A stretch of DNA of 64,000 bases. It comes from Sphingobacterium sp. BN32 (GTDB lineage Bacteria > Bacteroidota > Bacteroidia > Sphingobacteriales > Sphingobacteriaceae). Both the position numbers and the translations under genes were made by a program. The notes under the pieces are model-generated. The model saw only the letters and a program-made list of their open reading frames with translations, was not told the DNA's origin and did not search any database. Where the stretch lies: positions 1,054,001 through 1,118,000 of the forward strand of contig NZ_CP129963.1 of the NCBI RefSeq assembly GCF_030503615.1, read 5' to 3'. This document shows positions 1-7,899 of this stretch, in pieces. How positions within the stretch are numbered: the first letter of the stretch is position 1; each line of letters starts with the position of its first letter.

Positions 1-704
1 ACATTACTAGTTGTAATAAGGCCTTTGGAATAAGCAAAGTCATGACGGTAGCTCGTACTATTCGATGTCGGGTAAATTGGAATTGTGTACGTCGGTGTAG
101 GTGTGTTTGCATATTCAGGTATATCTCTCGTATTGTTGTAGGTATAGGCATACCAAACATATTTGGTATTCCGATTTGCTGGGATCGATACGGCAGCCGA
201 TCCGACTATGCCTTGGGCCTGCCCGACGTAGGTGCCTGGTGCACCGCTTCCATTGTCTGTATATAGGACGACACGATAGGTTACACCGCTTTCCAGATTA
301 ACAAGAACTCTAGCAGCTTTGTTTTCGGCATTGGAAGAAGTTTTAGTCGAGGATCCGATGATTACCTTTCGCTTATATTCCTCTGGAATATCTTCAGAAA
401 TCGTCATGATCGCATCTACATCGCCTAAGCTCACAATTTCACTTTGTGCTGATACTTTTTTCACTTGTTGCAACCTGTTTCCGGATGCGCTTGCATCACC
501 GTTACTGTGATGGTCAGCGATATCTGGCGTATCTTCAATCGAAGCTAATGAAAAGACGATTGTAGTTTCATTTTTTGCAACATACGGAATTTCGGTCTCG
601 CTTTCAGGGCCTGTTTTTTTACAATTGCTTAAGGATAGGATGAGTGCTAGGCCAAAGAGAAAACTCAGTGGTCGATTAACACCAAATAGGTAATTCCTTT
701 TCAT
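1..704 (-). CDS. Fimbrillin-like surface lipoprotein, N-terminal part (cassette A; runs off the left edge)
   Basis: Reading leftward from an ATG at 704, the frame stays open to the window edge, so about 234 N-terminal residues are visible. It begins with a short basic stretch, a hydrophobic segment and the lipobox SLSNC followed by KK, so it is a predicted lipoprotein. The mature part closely matches the lipoprotein at 40049-41812: both have IPYVAKNET or PYVAKNET, then EIVSLG, MTISED, YRVVLYT, TYVGQA and AVSIPANRNT, with a WYAYT motif after it. These motifs resemble the N-terminal halves of Bacteroidota fimbrillin-like proteins (inference). The C-terminal domain is outside the window; by analogy with its paralogue it may be FISUMP-like. 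The short peptide gene at 754-921 lies 49 bp upstream in the same direction. Function unknown. Confidence 0.8.
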   Translation of the reverse strand, partial: MKRNYLFGVNRPLSFLFGLALILSLSNCKKTGPESETEIPYVAKNETTIVFSLASIEDTPDIADHHSNGDASASGNRLQQVKKVSAQSEIVSLGDVDAIMTISEDIPEEYKRKVIIGSSTKTSSNAENKAARVLVNLESGVTYRVVLYTDNGSGAPGTYVGQAQGIVGSAAVSIPANRNTKYVWYAYTYNNTRDIPEYANTPTPTYTIPIYPTSNSTSYRHDFAYSKGLITTSN

Positions 705-753
705 GGGGGCGTTTTTAAATTTTTTTGTGTGTGTTTGAGAGTGACGCAAATGG

Positions 754-921
754 TTACATATCGTAAGTCTTAAAACTTCCGGTCGGCGTGTTATCCCATT
801 CTTCGATTTTTGGCTCATTGCTAGTCCCGCCGGTATTGACCGTGGCTGAACTCGTTGCGATGGACTCCTCCATTTCAATAATTGTTAATTCAATTATTGG
901 CTGAACATATTTTACCTTCAT
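754..921 (-). CDS. Short cassette peptide A (55 aa), unknown function
   Basis: An open frame of 55 codons from ATG 921 to TAA 754. The peptide has no signal sequence and no membrane segment. It has a conserved front part (KYVQP, then IEMEESIATSSATV) and a Gly/Asn-rich, acidic tail (NTGG, PKIEEWDNTP, ending in YDM). Around 40 of 52 aligned residues match the peptide encoded at 41869-42042, counted by hand. More distant relatives are at 58536, 60865 and 63415. All five copies are followed by a fimbrillin-like lipoprotein gene, which is the main argument that this is a real gene. It is too short for most gene callers. No function can be assigned. Confidence 0.8.
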   Translation of the reverse strand: MKVKYVQPIIELTIIEMEESIATSSATVNTGGTSNEPKIEEWDNTPTGSFKTYDM

Positions 922-1299
922 CTCTATATGTTTTATCAGGTAGTTAAAATAATTAGTGCTCGTGTGTGATATTGGTACAAAAATAGAGAAATAGGGCCTT
1001 TAAAGAATGTGACGACGGTCACATTTAAGATTCTTTTAATGATTTTTGTAGTAATTCGATAATTCTTTGTAGATATTTATTGCTTACGCAATTAACTTTC
1101 TTAAAAAAGTAAAGTAATACAAAATAGACGTTGAGGCTACATTTTTAATCGTTTTATAAAAAACAATCGGTTGATATTTTCAAATTTTCATTGAAAATAG
1201 CTCCTTTTTTAATGAAATTGAATTTAAATTATAACGAAAAATGTATAGGTTCGATTAATAAGTTAATTGGAGGGGGTAATAATTTTACTTCAGTAGTTA
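922..1299. other. Intergenic region between cassette A and the hybrid regulator
   Basis: This AT-rich stretch of 378 bp holds the promoter and inverted repeat at 978-1025. No further open frame, RNA gene or convincing terminator was seen between 1026 and 1299. Confidence 0.6.
978..1025 (-). promoter_or_regulatory. Candidate promoter with inverted repeat upstream of cassette A
   Basis: On the minus strand, TATTTTTG at 985-978 matches the Bacteroidota -7 consensus TAnnTTTG. A perfect inverted repeat, AATGTGAC-GACG-GTCACATT, lies at 1006-1025. It contains TGTGA-N6-TCACA, the textbook CRP-type half-site pattern, centred about 41 bp upstream of the expected start of transcription. A similar layout precedes cassette B. 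The same hairpin could instead help end the regulator transcript arriving from 1300, but it lacks a following T-tract. Confidence 0.45.
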
Positions 1300-4200
1300 C
1301 TAAGAGTGACTCTTGGCATATTCACTTGGCGAGTATCCGAATTTGGCTTTGAAGGTTTTTCTAAAGTACTCAGGATCGGAGAATCCAACCTGATAGCCGA
1401 CTTCGCTCACCATCCATTTTTGCTCCTTCAATAGCTGCTGTGCTCTCTTTAATCTGAGCTCTTTAATAACATCTGCTAAGCCCATTCCGGTGAGGGATTT
1501 AATTTTTCGATATAACTGAGCTCGACTCAGACCAATGGATTCTCCGATATGCTCGATTTTCAGTTCGGAGTTGCTCATGTTGCTTTCAATGAAAGAAAAG
1601 ACTTTTTGTAACAGTATTTCGTCCGGCGACTGCGTCGATGTTTGACTGGGTTCCAGGCTGATGCGTTGTTGAAACAGTTCCTGTTGTCGAAGTCTTAGTA
1701 TAAGTTGGTTTTTTACTTTTAGTGATAGTATTGGCAATTGGAACGGTTTAATAATATAATCATCCGCACCGATTGCCAAGCCCTCGATTTCCTGTTCTTG
1801 TAGGGACCGAGCCGTTAACAATAAAACAGGTATATGCCGCAACAGCGTGTCGGATTTTATCTGTTGTGTAAAGCTAAGCCCATCTACTTTGGGCATCATG
1901 ACGTCCGAGATAATCAGGTCGGGCATCACCTTCTGCGCAGTAGTAAATCCTTCCTCACCATCATACGCTTGAAATACAATATAACTGTTACGGAAATAAT
2001 CAGCTAAATAGTTATTCATTTCTATGTTGTCCTCTACAATCAGAATGCTGCATTTGCGAGGTAATATGTCGCTTGATGGTTCCAGGGAACTTGCAGCTGG
2101 CAGCATTTGATCTTCTCTACCTTTGCTAGAATCTATGGTTTGCTCTTCGAACATATCCTCCGTAAGTGGTTTCGGTAATCGAATTTTGAAAGCAGTAAGC
2201 GGTTGTCGTTCTGAATGCGATCGGCTTTCGACACTGATTTGCCCGCCTAGTAAACTTGTCAGATACTTGCTGTAAGTTAATCCTAATCCGGTTCCTCCGG
2301 CGCTTTTATGTTTCCCTTGTCTAAATGGTTCGAAAATACTTTCCAGTTCATCCTGTGCAATGCTTGGGCCGTTATTTAAAACGTCGATGTCTACATGATT
2401 ATCATTGTTTTTTAAACGTACCTTTACAATGCCTTTCGGCGGCGTAAATTTCAATGCATTGGAGATTAAATTGATCAAAATTTTCTCAAGCTTATCGGCG
2501 TCAAGTTGTATGATCAATTTGGACTGGGACGGATGGTAGATAAGGTTGATGTCTTTCTTTCGTGCTTCAAGCTTAAACGATTCAATTACATTGCTTGTCA
2601 ATCTATTGACGTCGGTAGGTTCGACAGTTATCTTTTCCTGCCCCGACTCCAGCCGTCGGAAATCGAGCAATTGATTTACCGTTCGTAGGAGCCGGCGACC
2701 ATTGTTTTCCATCATCTCAAGCTGTTCTGTGGGCTTTTTATCCCTAGAAGCAGAAGCCCAATTTTTCAACTGCTCAATTGGTGAAAGGATCAAGGTCAAT
2801 GGCGTCTTGATCTCGTGGGAGATATTCGTAAAGAACTGCAATTTGTTTTCTTGCATTTCTAGCTCCTTCTCATAAATTATGGCTTCATAGGCTAATTTAG
2901 ATTTTAATCTTGTGTAACGCGTGCTATAGTAGTAAAAAATATAAAGCAGGAAGAGCCCTATCGCAAAATAGAACAAGTAGGCCAGGGGAGAGGCCCACCA
3001 AGGGGGTAAAACGTCGATTTGAAGCGTTGATGCTTTTTCTGTCCAAACGCCATCACTGTTCGACGCTTTTACTAACAGCTTGTATTTTCCGGGAGGCAAG
3101 TTAGAATAGCTAGCCTCTCGTTTGTTTGAGCTGGTATAGATCCAGTCCGAATCGAAGCCTTCCAGCATATAAGCATATTTGTTTCCGTTGGGATTCGTGA
3201 AGTGTAAAGCCGCAAATGCCACTCTAAATGTTTTGTCCGCATGGGTTAACTTGATGCGCTCGGTTAAATGGATTGGGCGTTCTAAGACAATTCTATCATT
3301 TATTTTCTTGTTGACTTCTACCGCTTCGTTTAAAATGTTGAGCTCTGTGAATACAATTTTTGGCGGCTCCGGATTCGTTCGAACGCTATCGGGGGAGAAG
3401 TGGCAAACCCCTAAATTGCTGCCGAAATATAAACGGTTCGCTGATTTGCTGTTAAATATAGCGCCCTCGATGTTATCTGTACTCAGCAAGCCATCGGTAT
3501 CTGAGAAGGTGCGTACTTGCATCTTTCCTTTTTCTATCCTCGAGATCCCTTGCTTGTGGCTAACCCAAACAAATCCTTGTCTATCCTGCGTCACGCCTGC
3601 AATTGTTCCAGACGGCCACAGGTTGGAAATACGGCTCAGCGTTTCAATACGTTCGTTTTTGGTATGATAAAGGTCAAGGCCATTTCCGGTGCCTATCCAA
3701 ATATCGTTTTGACTGTCTTGAAATAATGCGTAAATCCTGTTGTCGCTAAGGGTGTTTGTTTTCTTTTCTTCGTGACGCAGATGTCTGATAATTTGAAGTT
3801 TTCCTGCTGCGTTTTCTTTTACTATAAAAATTCCATTGCCTTCGGAAGCCAGCCAGATACGTCCTTGTTGATCCTGTAATATTGTCCAAAAGTGGGGTTC
3901 TGCTAAAAACTCATTGAATTTATAATATCGGAATGACTGATCTTTTCGAGTCCATTTAACTACACCTTTCCAAGTGGCTAACCATATGTTCTTGTCCTGA
4001 TCTTCCATGATGCCATAGACAGGATTGCTCTTGATGGAGCTGTGATGTAATCGTTCGATTTGATCAGTAACTGGATTATATCGATCTAAGCCCCCTTGAT
4101 TACCTATCCAAATGATTCCCTGAGAATCACAGAATACTTTTTTGATATAATTGTTTTGTAGGGTATTGGGGTTGCTGCTCTCGGATTTGAACTGCAGAAA

Positions 4201-5007
4201 CTCCCCCGTCTTTTTAACGACTGTAATTCCCTTGCTTCTAGTACCGACCCATAAATTTCCCTGTTTGTCCTCCGTTAAGGAGCGTATCGTGTTCTCGGCA
4301 AGCGATTTTTTGCTTCCGGGGTTATACATAAGGGCATGAAATGGTGTAGCCTCTAGATACGCTCTGTTGATGCCGTGGGAGTAGGATCCTAACCAAAGCA
4401 CATGCTGATCGTCGAGATAAACGTCACTGATGTAAGCATCATTAATAGCCCAGGGGTTAGCAGGGTCTTCAATATAGAACTTTTGTGCCCCTGTTGGCAG
4501 ATATGTCTCAACCAAAGCCGTTTTATTGTTGTCCAGATGCCACTGGGTCTGTTGAAATTGGAATTTTACGTTATAACGGTGATCCCGCCTATTAATCTTG
4601 CCGAGGAGTTCCGACGGACCCTTCTCGTACGGGACGCGCGTGAAATCGTCGGTTTGGTAATTGTATTTACTCAGGGTTTTATCCTCAAAGGTGGCGACCC
4701 ACAAATCGCCTTTGCTATCGACCAGAATATTATGAATTCTATTGTTAGCAATTGTATTCGGTTTCAGTGCATCATATCGGTAGATTTTGATCTGATAACC
4801 GTCGTATCGGCACAAGCCCGACCAAGTTCCGAACCACATAAAGCCATATTTATCCTTTGCTATTCCATGTATTGTGTTGTGAGGAAGTCCATTTTCGGAA
4901 GTAATATGGTCAAATTTTAAAGAAAGAAACTGAGCATTTGCGCTTCGGGTTATTCCAATTTGACAGAATAGCCAGGTCACACACAGCATATTTAGGATCT
5001 TTCTCAC
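1300..5007 (-). CDS. Hybrid two-component system regulator (propeller sensor, kinase, receiver, AraC HTH)
   Basis: At 1235 aa this is a typical full-length Bacteroidota hybrid two-component protein. It has a signal peptide ending near ANA at about residue 25. About eight propeller blades follow (for example MWFGTWSGL, LWVGTRSKG, IWIGNQGGLDRY, IWIGTGNGLDLY), then a Y_Y_Y domain near 575-660 and one membrane helix near 670-695. The histidine kinase has SHEIKTP with His731 and an ATPase domain with the GGTGLGLTYSK box. The receiver has ISDVMMP with Asp1035, and an AraC-type helix-turn-helix occupies about 1135-1235. In known members the propeller binds an oligosaccharide in the periplasm and the C-terminus activates a utilisation locus. 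It is transcribed away from the pectin genes at 5291-49757 and is probably their activator; the ligand is presumably a rhamnogalacturonan fragment (inference). Confidence 0.95.
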   Translation of the reverse strand: MRKILNMLCVTWLFCQIGITRSANAQFLSLKFDHITSENGLPHNTIHGIAKDKYGFMWFGTWSGLCRYDGYQIKIYRYDALKPNTIANNRIHNILVDSKGDLWVATFEDKTLSKYNYQTDDFTRVPYEKGPSELLGKINRRDHRYNVKFQFQQTQWHLDNNKTALVETYLPTGAQKFYIEDPANPWAINDAYISDVYLDDQHVLWLGSYSHGINRAYLEATPFHALMYNPGSKKSLAENTIRSLTEDKQGNLWVGTRSKGITVVKKTGEFLQFKSESSNPNTLQNNYIKKVFCDSQGIIWIGNQGGLDRYNPVTDQIERLHHSSIKSNPVYGIMEDQDKNIWLATWKGVVKWTRKDQSFRYYKFNEFLAEPHFWTILQDQQGRIWLASEGNGIFIVKENAAGKLQIIRHLRHEEKKTNTLSDNRIYALFQDSQNDIWIGTGNGLDLYHTKNERIETLSRISNLWPSGTIAGVTQDRQGFVWVSHKQGISRIEKGKMQVRTFSDTDGLLSTDNIEGAIFNSKSANRLYFGSNLGVCHFSPDSVRTNPEPPKIVFTELNILNEAVEVNKKINDRIVLERPIHLTERIKLTHADKTFRVAFAALHFTNPNGNKYAYMLEGFDSDWIYTSSNKREASYSNLPPGKYKLLVKASNSDGVWTEKASTLQIDVLPPWWASPLAYLFYFAIGLFLLYIFYYYSTRYTRLKSKLAYEAIIYEKELEMQENKLQFFTNISHEIKTPLTLILSPIEQLKNWASASRDKKPTEQLEMMENNGRRLLRTVNQLLDFRRLESGQEKITVEPTDVNRLTSNVIESFKLEARKKDINLIYHPSQSKLIIQLDADKLEKILINLISNALKFTPPKGIVKVRLKNNDNHVDIDVLNNGPSIAQDELESIFEPFRQGKHKSAGGTGLGLTYSKYLTSLLGGQISVESRSHSERQPLTAFKIRLPKPLTEDMFEEQTIDSSKGREDQMLPAASSLEPSSDILPRKCSILIVEDNIEMNNYLADYFRNSYIVFQAYDGEEGFTTAQKVMPDLIISDVMMPKVDGLSFTQQIKSDTLLRHIPVLLLTARSLQEQEIEGLAIGADDYIIKPFQLPILSLKVKNQLILRLRQQELFQQRISLEPSQTSTQSPDEILLQKVFSFIESNMSNSELKIEHIGESIGLSRAQLYRKIKSLTGMGLADVIKELRLKRAQQLLKEQKWMVSEVGYQVGFSDPEYFRKTFKAKFGYSPSEYAKSHS

Positions 5008-5149
5008 AGGTAAAATGTAGGTTTCAGTCTATAGAACTCTAAACTATGAAAAATATAGGAAATTGGATATTGTTTCTCTTGCCTTATTTCTGTTACGGAG
5101 CTTGGAATTTATTCGATATTGCCTTTTTTAGCATTAAATCAATTGTTTT

Positions 5150-5217
5150 TGATTCAATTTTCAGGGGAATCTGATTCAATTTTACGGTATCAGAGAAGAA
5201 GGCTCGCACTACCTTTG
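5150..5217 (+). promoter_or_regulatory. Direct-repeat operator and -7 box upstream of the GntR-type gene
   Basis: The 12-mer TGATTCAATTTT occurs at 5150-5161 and again at 5172-5183, exactly 22 bp apart (two helical turns). It is followed by a perfect -7 box TACCTTTG at 5210-5217. AraC-type regulators commonly bind two direct half-sites about 21 bp apart just upstream of a promoter, so this is a good candidate site for the divergent hybrid regulator or for autoregulation. The binder is an inference. Confidence 0.5.
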
Positions 5218-5290
5218 AGTTATACGAATTGAGGTAAACCACCAATTACTACCTCAGGATCGTCCATGTTAAACCTATATTCTTAATGTT

Positions 5291-6355
5291 ATGGAGACTC
5301 TATTTTTAGCCCCTAACACCCGTGCTTCAATGCATAGTGATTTAATCAAATTTATTAAAATCAACGCATTTTCTGCGACACCCAAATATGTGCAGTTGGC
5401 AGATGCAGTGATCGATGCTATACGTTCCGGCATAGTTGAGGTTGGTGATTCTTTACCTTCAATCAATGATCTGAGCTATTTTTTACAGATAGCACGCGAG
5501 ACGGTTGAGAAGGGGTATCGTAAGCTACGGAAGGAGGGCGTAATTGCTTCGACACCCGGCAAAGGATACAATGTATGCATGCGTCCCTTTATCCGCAGGC
5601 GAATTGCGGTTTTTCTGAACAAATTAAGCGTTCATAAGAAAATCGTATATGATGCGCTGGCGAAGGAAATTGGCGATCAAGCCTCTATAGATCTTTTCGT
5701 TTACAATAGCGATATTTCGCACTTAAAATCTTTAATCATGGGCTTGTCGCAAGACTACGATCATTTTGTGGTTTTCCCTTACTTCAAAGAAGGACGTGAT
5801 AAAGCTGCCGAAGTGATTTCCCTCATTCCAACGGAGAAATTAGTATTGCTAGGTCGCGATGTTGAAGGCTTGACGGGCAATTTTCCAATTATTTGTGAAA
5901 GCTATGAAAACGATATTTACGATGCGTTGGAGAGCATTCGCGAACCACTATCTAAATATGATACAATAAAACTTGTTTTTCCTGATCATTCCGATTATCC
6001 GAAAGCCATCATCAAAGGATTCTATCGGTTTTGTCATGAATATGCTTTCGAGCATTTGCTGGTAGACGAGGTGGCAGAGGAGGAGATTGCTAAAAGTACC
6101 TGTTATATACTTTTAGCGGATAATGATTTGGTCGCTCTTTTAGAGAAGGTGCAGTTGAGTGGCTTGGCAGTGGGTTCTGAAATCGGCATCATCTCCTATA
6201 ATGAAACGCCACTAAAGCAATTTATTCTTGATGGTATTACCACCATTTCTACAGATTTCAATCTCATGGGAGAGTATGCCGCCGCCAGTATATTAAACAA
6301 TAGTCAGGCACGTCTAGAGGTTCCATTCTACACCGTGCTTCGACCTTCCGTTTAA
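5291..6355 (+). CDS. GntR-type HTH regulator with LacI-like sugar-binding domain
   Basis: This protein of up to 354 aa has an N-terminal winged helix (about residues 30-95: YVQLADAVIDAI, LPSINDLS, ETVEKGYRKLRKEGVI, PGKGYNV), typical of GntR repressors. A C-terminal part of about 250 residues resembles the periplasmic-binding fold of LacI-type regulators (for example IGIISYNETPLKQFI and GITTISTDF). It is therefore a one-component sugar-responsive regulator in the cytoplasm. A second in-frame ATG at 5330 is an alternative start. It lies between the divergent hybrid regulator and the first pectin operon, so it probably senses a breakdown product such as rhamnose or a uronate. The ligand cannot be read from sequence. 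Confidence 0.88.
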   Translation: METLFLAPNTRASMHSDLIKFIKINAFSATPKYVQLADAVIDAIRSGIVEVGDSLPSINDLSYFLQIARETVEKGYRKLRKEGVIASTPGKGYNVCMRPFIRRRIAVFLNKLSVHKKIVYDALAKEIGDQASIDLFVYNSDISHLKSLIMGLSQDYDHFVVFPYFKEGRDKAAEVISLIPTEKLVLLGRDVEGLTGNFPIICESYENDIYDALESIREPLSKYDTIKLVFPDHSDYPKAIIKGFYRFCHEYAFEHLLVDEVAEEEIAKSTCYILLADNDLVALLEKVQLSGLAVGSEIGIISYNETPLKQFILDGITTISTDFNLMGEYAAASILNNSQARLEVPFYTVLRPSV

Positions 6356-6385
6356 TTTTAATAATCCGTTTTTCGGGTTAACCAT

Positions 6386-6433
6386 GCAACCTCGCCTGTT
6401 TATAGCCTCTACCGGCAGGACGGGGCGGGTTGC
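6386..6433 (+). terminator. Imperfect hairpin after the GntR-type gene
   Basis: GCAACC at 6386-6391 pairs with GGTTGC at 6428-6433, with further C/G-rich partial pairing inside. It lies 30 bp after the regulator's stop codon. Only a weak T-rich tail follows, so it may be a terminator or a structured leader of the next operon. Confidence 0.3.
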
Positions 6434-6547
6434 TTTGATCCATGAAACTTCTGTAGTTTAGAATCAATTAATCATATAAACTATTTGCCTTCTGCTGGCG
6501 CATAAAAGCATTTCAAAATTTAAACTGCACTTCTAATAAAACAATTC

Positions 6548-7870
6548 ATGAGAAAGCACCTGATCAATTATACTTGTTTACTTTTCTTGTTGCTCGGCGG
6601 CAATAAATTAAATGCTCAGAACAAATTTCCGGATGGTTCTGCTATTCCTGCTTGGTTCAATGATTACAAAGAAACAGATGTTAATCAATTGGGAAAGCAG
6701 TTTAAGATTACCGACTACGGTCTTGTTAATGATAGTACGATTTTACAGACAGAAAAGATTCAAGCCGTGATCGACGAGGCGGCAAAGCAAGGAGGGGTTG
6801 TGGTAATTCCCAAAGGTATTTACCTCAGCGGTTCCCTGTTTTTCAAACCTAAAACTCATCTCCACCTAGAAGAAGGAGCCGTATTGAAAGGAAGTGACGA
6901 TATCAGCCATTTTAAGCTACTAACGACGAGGATTGAAGGGCAAACGGTTAAATACTTTGCTGCGCTTGTCAACGCCGATAGAGTCGATGGCTTCACCGTG
7001 TCCGGCAAAGGAATGATTGATGGAAATGGTCTTCGTTATTGGAAAGCCTTTTGGTTGAGAAGAGGATTTAACCCCTCTTGTACCAATATGGACGAGATGC
7101 GACCTCGACTACTGTACGTGTCTAATAGTGATGATGTGCAGATATCAGGCATCAAGTTGAAGAACTCTCCCTTCTGGACCACACATTTCTATAAATGCAA
7201 TTACCTAAAGATGTTCGATCTAACGATCACCGCTCCTGCAAAGCCTGTCAAAGCGCCGAGCTCTGATGCGATTGATCTGGATGTATGTAATCATGTTTTA
7301 ATCAAGAACTGTTACCTCTCAGTGAACGATGATGCCATTGCGTTGAAAGGTGGGAAAGGACCTAAGGCACCTGAAGATCCAGATAACGGCGCAAATTATA
7401 ACATCATCATTGAAGATAACAAATTTGGTTTCTGTCACAGCGCTTTGACCTGCGGAAGTGAGTCTATTCATAGTTATAATATCATCTTTAGAAATAACGT
7501 ACTGGACCATGCTCGAAAAATGCTTCAATTGAAGATGCGTCCGGATACCCCTCAGGAGTATGAAAAAATATTAATCGAAAATATCTCCGGAACGACCAAT
7601 AGTGTTTTGTTCATCAAACCTTGGAATCAGTTTTTTGACTTAAAAGGCGAGAAAGGAATCAAAAAATCTTATGCTCACGATATTACGATAAAGAATATAG
7701 ACTTGCAATGCGATATCTTTTTTGATGTGGTAAACTCAGATCAATATGAATTAAGAGATTTCCATTTTGAAAACTTTAAAATAACGGCCAAACAAGGGGC
7801 ATTGCATAAAGACTACATTAAAAATCTGACATTGAAGAATGTCAATATCAACGGGAAAATGATTAAATAA
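6548..7870 (+). CDS. GH28 glycosidase, probable rhamnogalacturonan hydrolase type
   Basis: A secreted 440-aa protein with a signal peptide ending near LNAQ and a right-handed beta-helix of the GH28 type. GH28 enzymes hydrolyse alpha-galacturonosyl bonds in pectin. Active-site regions are recognisable but divergent from polygalacturonases: SSDAIDLD near residue 240, NDDAIAL near 260-266, FCHSALTCGSES near 295 and LQLKMRPD near 325. In the second GH28 at 25337 the same regions read NNDGCDP, GDDCIAI, GHGG and RIK. The divergence and the neighbouring PL11 and CE12 genes suggest a rhamnogalacturonan or unsaturated-end substrate (inference). It is the first gene of operon 1. Confidence 0.88.
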   Translation: MRKHLINYTCLLFLLLGGNKLNAQNKFPDGSAIPAWFNDYKETDVNQLGKQFKITDYGLVNDSTILQTEKIQAVIDEAAKQGGVVVIPKGIYLSGSLFFKPKTHLHLEEGAVLKGSDDISHFKLLTTRIEGQTVKYFAALVNADRVDGFTVSGKGMIDGNGLRYWKAFWLRRGFNPSCTNMDEMRPRLLYVSNSDDVQISGIKLKNSPFWTTHFYKCNYLKMFDLTITAPAKPVKAPSSDAIDLDVCNHVLIKNCYLSVNDDAIALKGGKGPKAPEDPDNGANYNIIIEDNKFGFCHSALTCGSESIHSYNIIFRNNVLDHARKMLQLKMRPDTPQEYEKILIENISGTTNSVLFIKPWNQFFDLKGEKGIKKSYAHDITIKNIDLQCDIFFDVVNSDQYELRDFHFENFKITAKQGALHKDYIKNLTLKNVNINGKMIK

Positions 7871-7899
7871 TAGATTATAGGTTGAAATGCAGAGTGGCG

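Noticed and set aside
42..510. Rightward small open frames at the left edge
   Set aside because: They lie opposite the cassette A lipoprotein, whose frame is supported by its paralogue at 40049.
1006..1025. Palindrome as the terminator of the hybrid regulator gene
   Set aside because: No T-tract follows on the minus strand and the position matches the upstream element of cassette B, so a regulatory role is preferred, without certainty.
4402..4920. Rightward open frame of 172 codons inside the hybrid regulator gene
   Set aside because: It lies fully opposite a well-supported coding sequence and has no recognisable domain.
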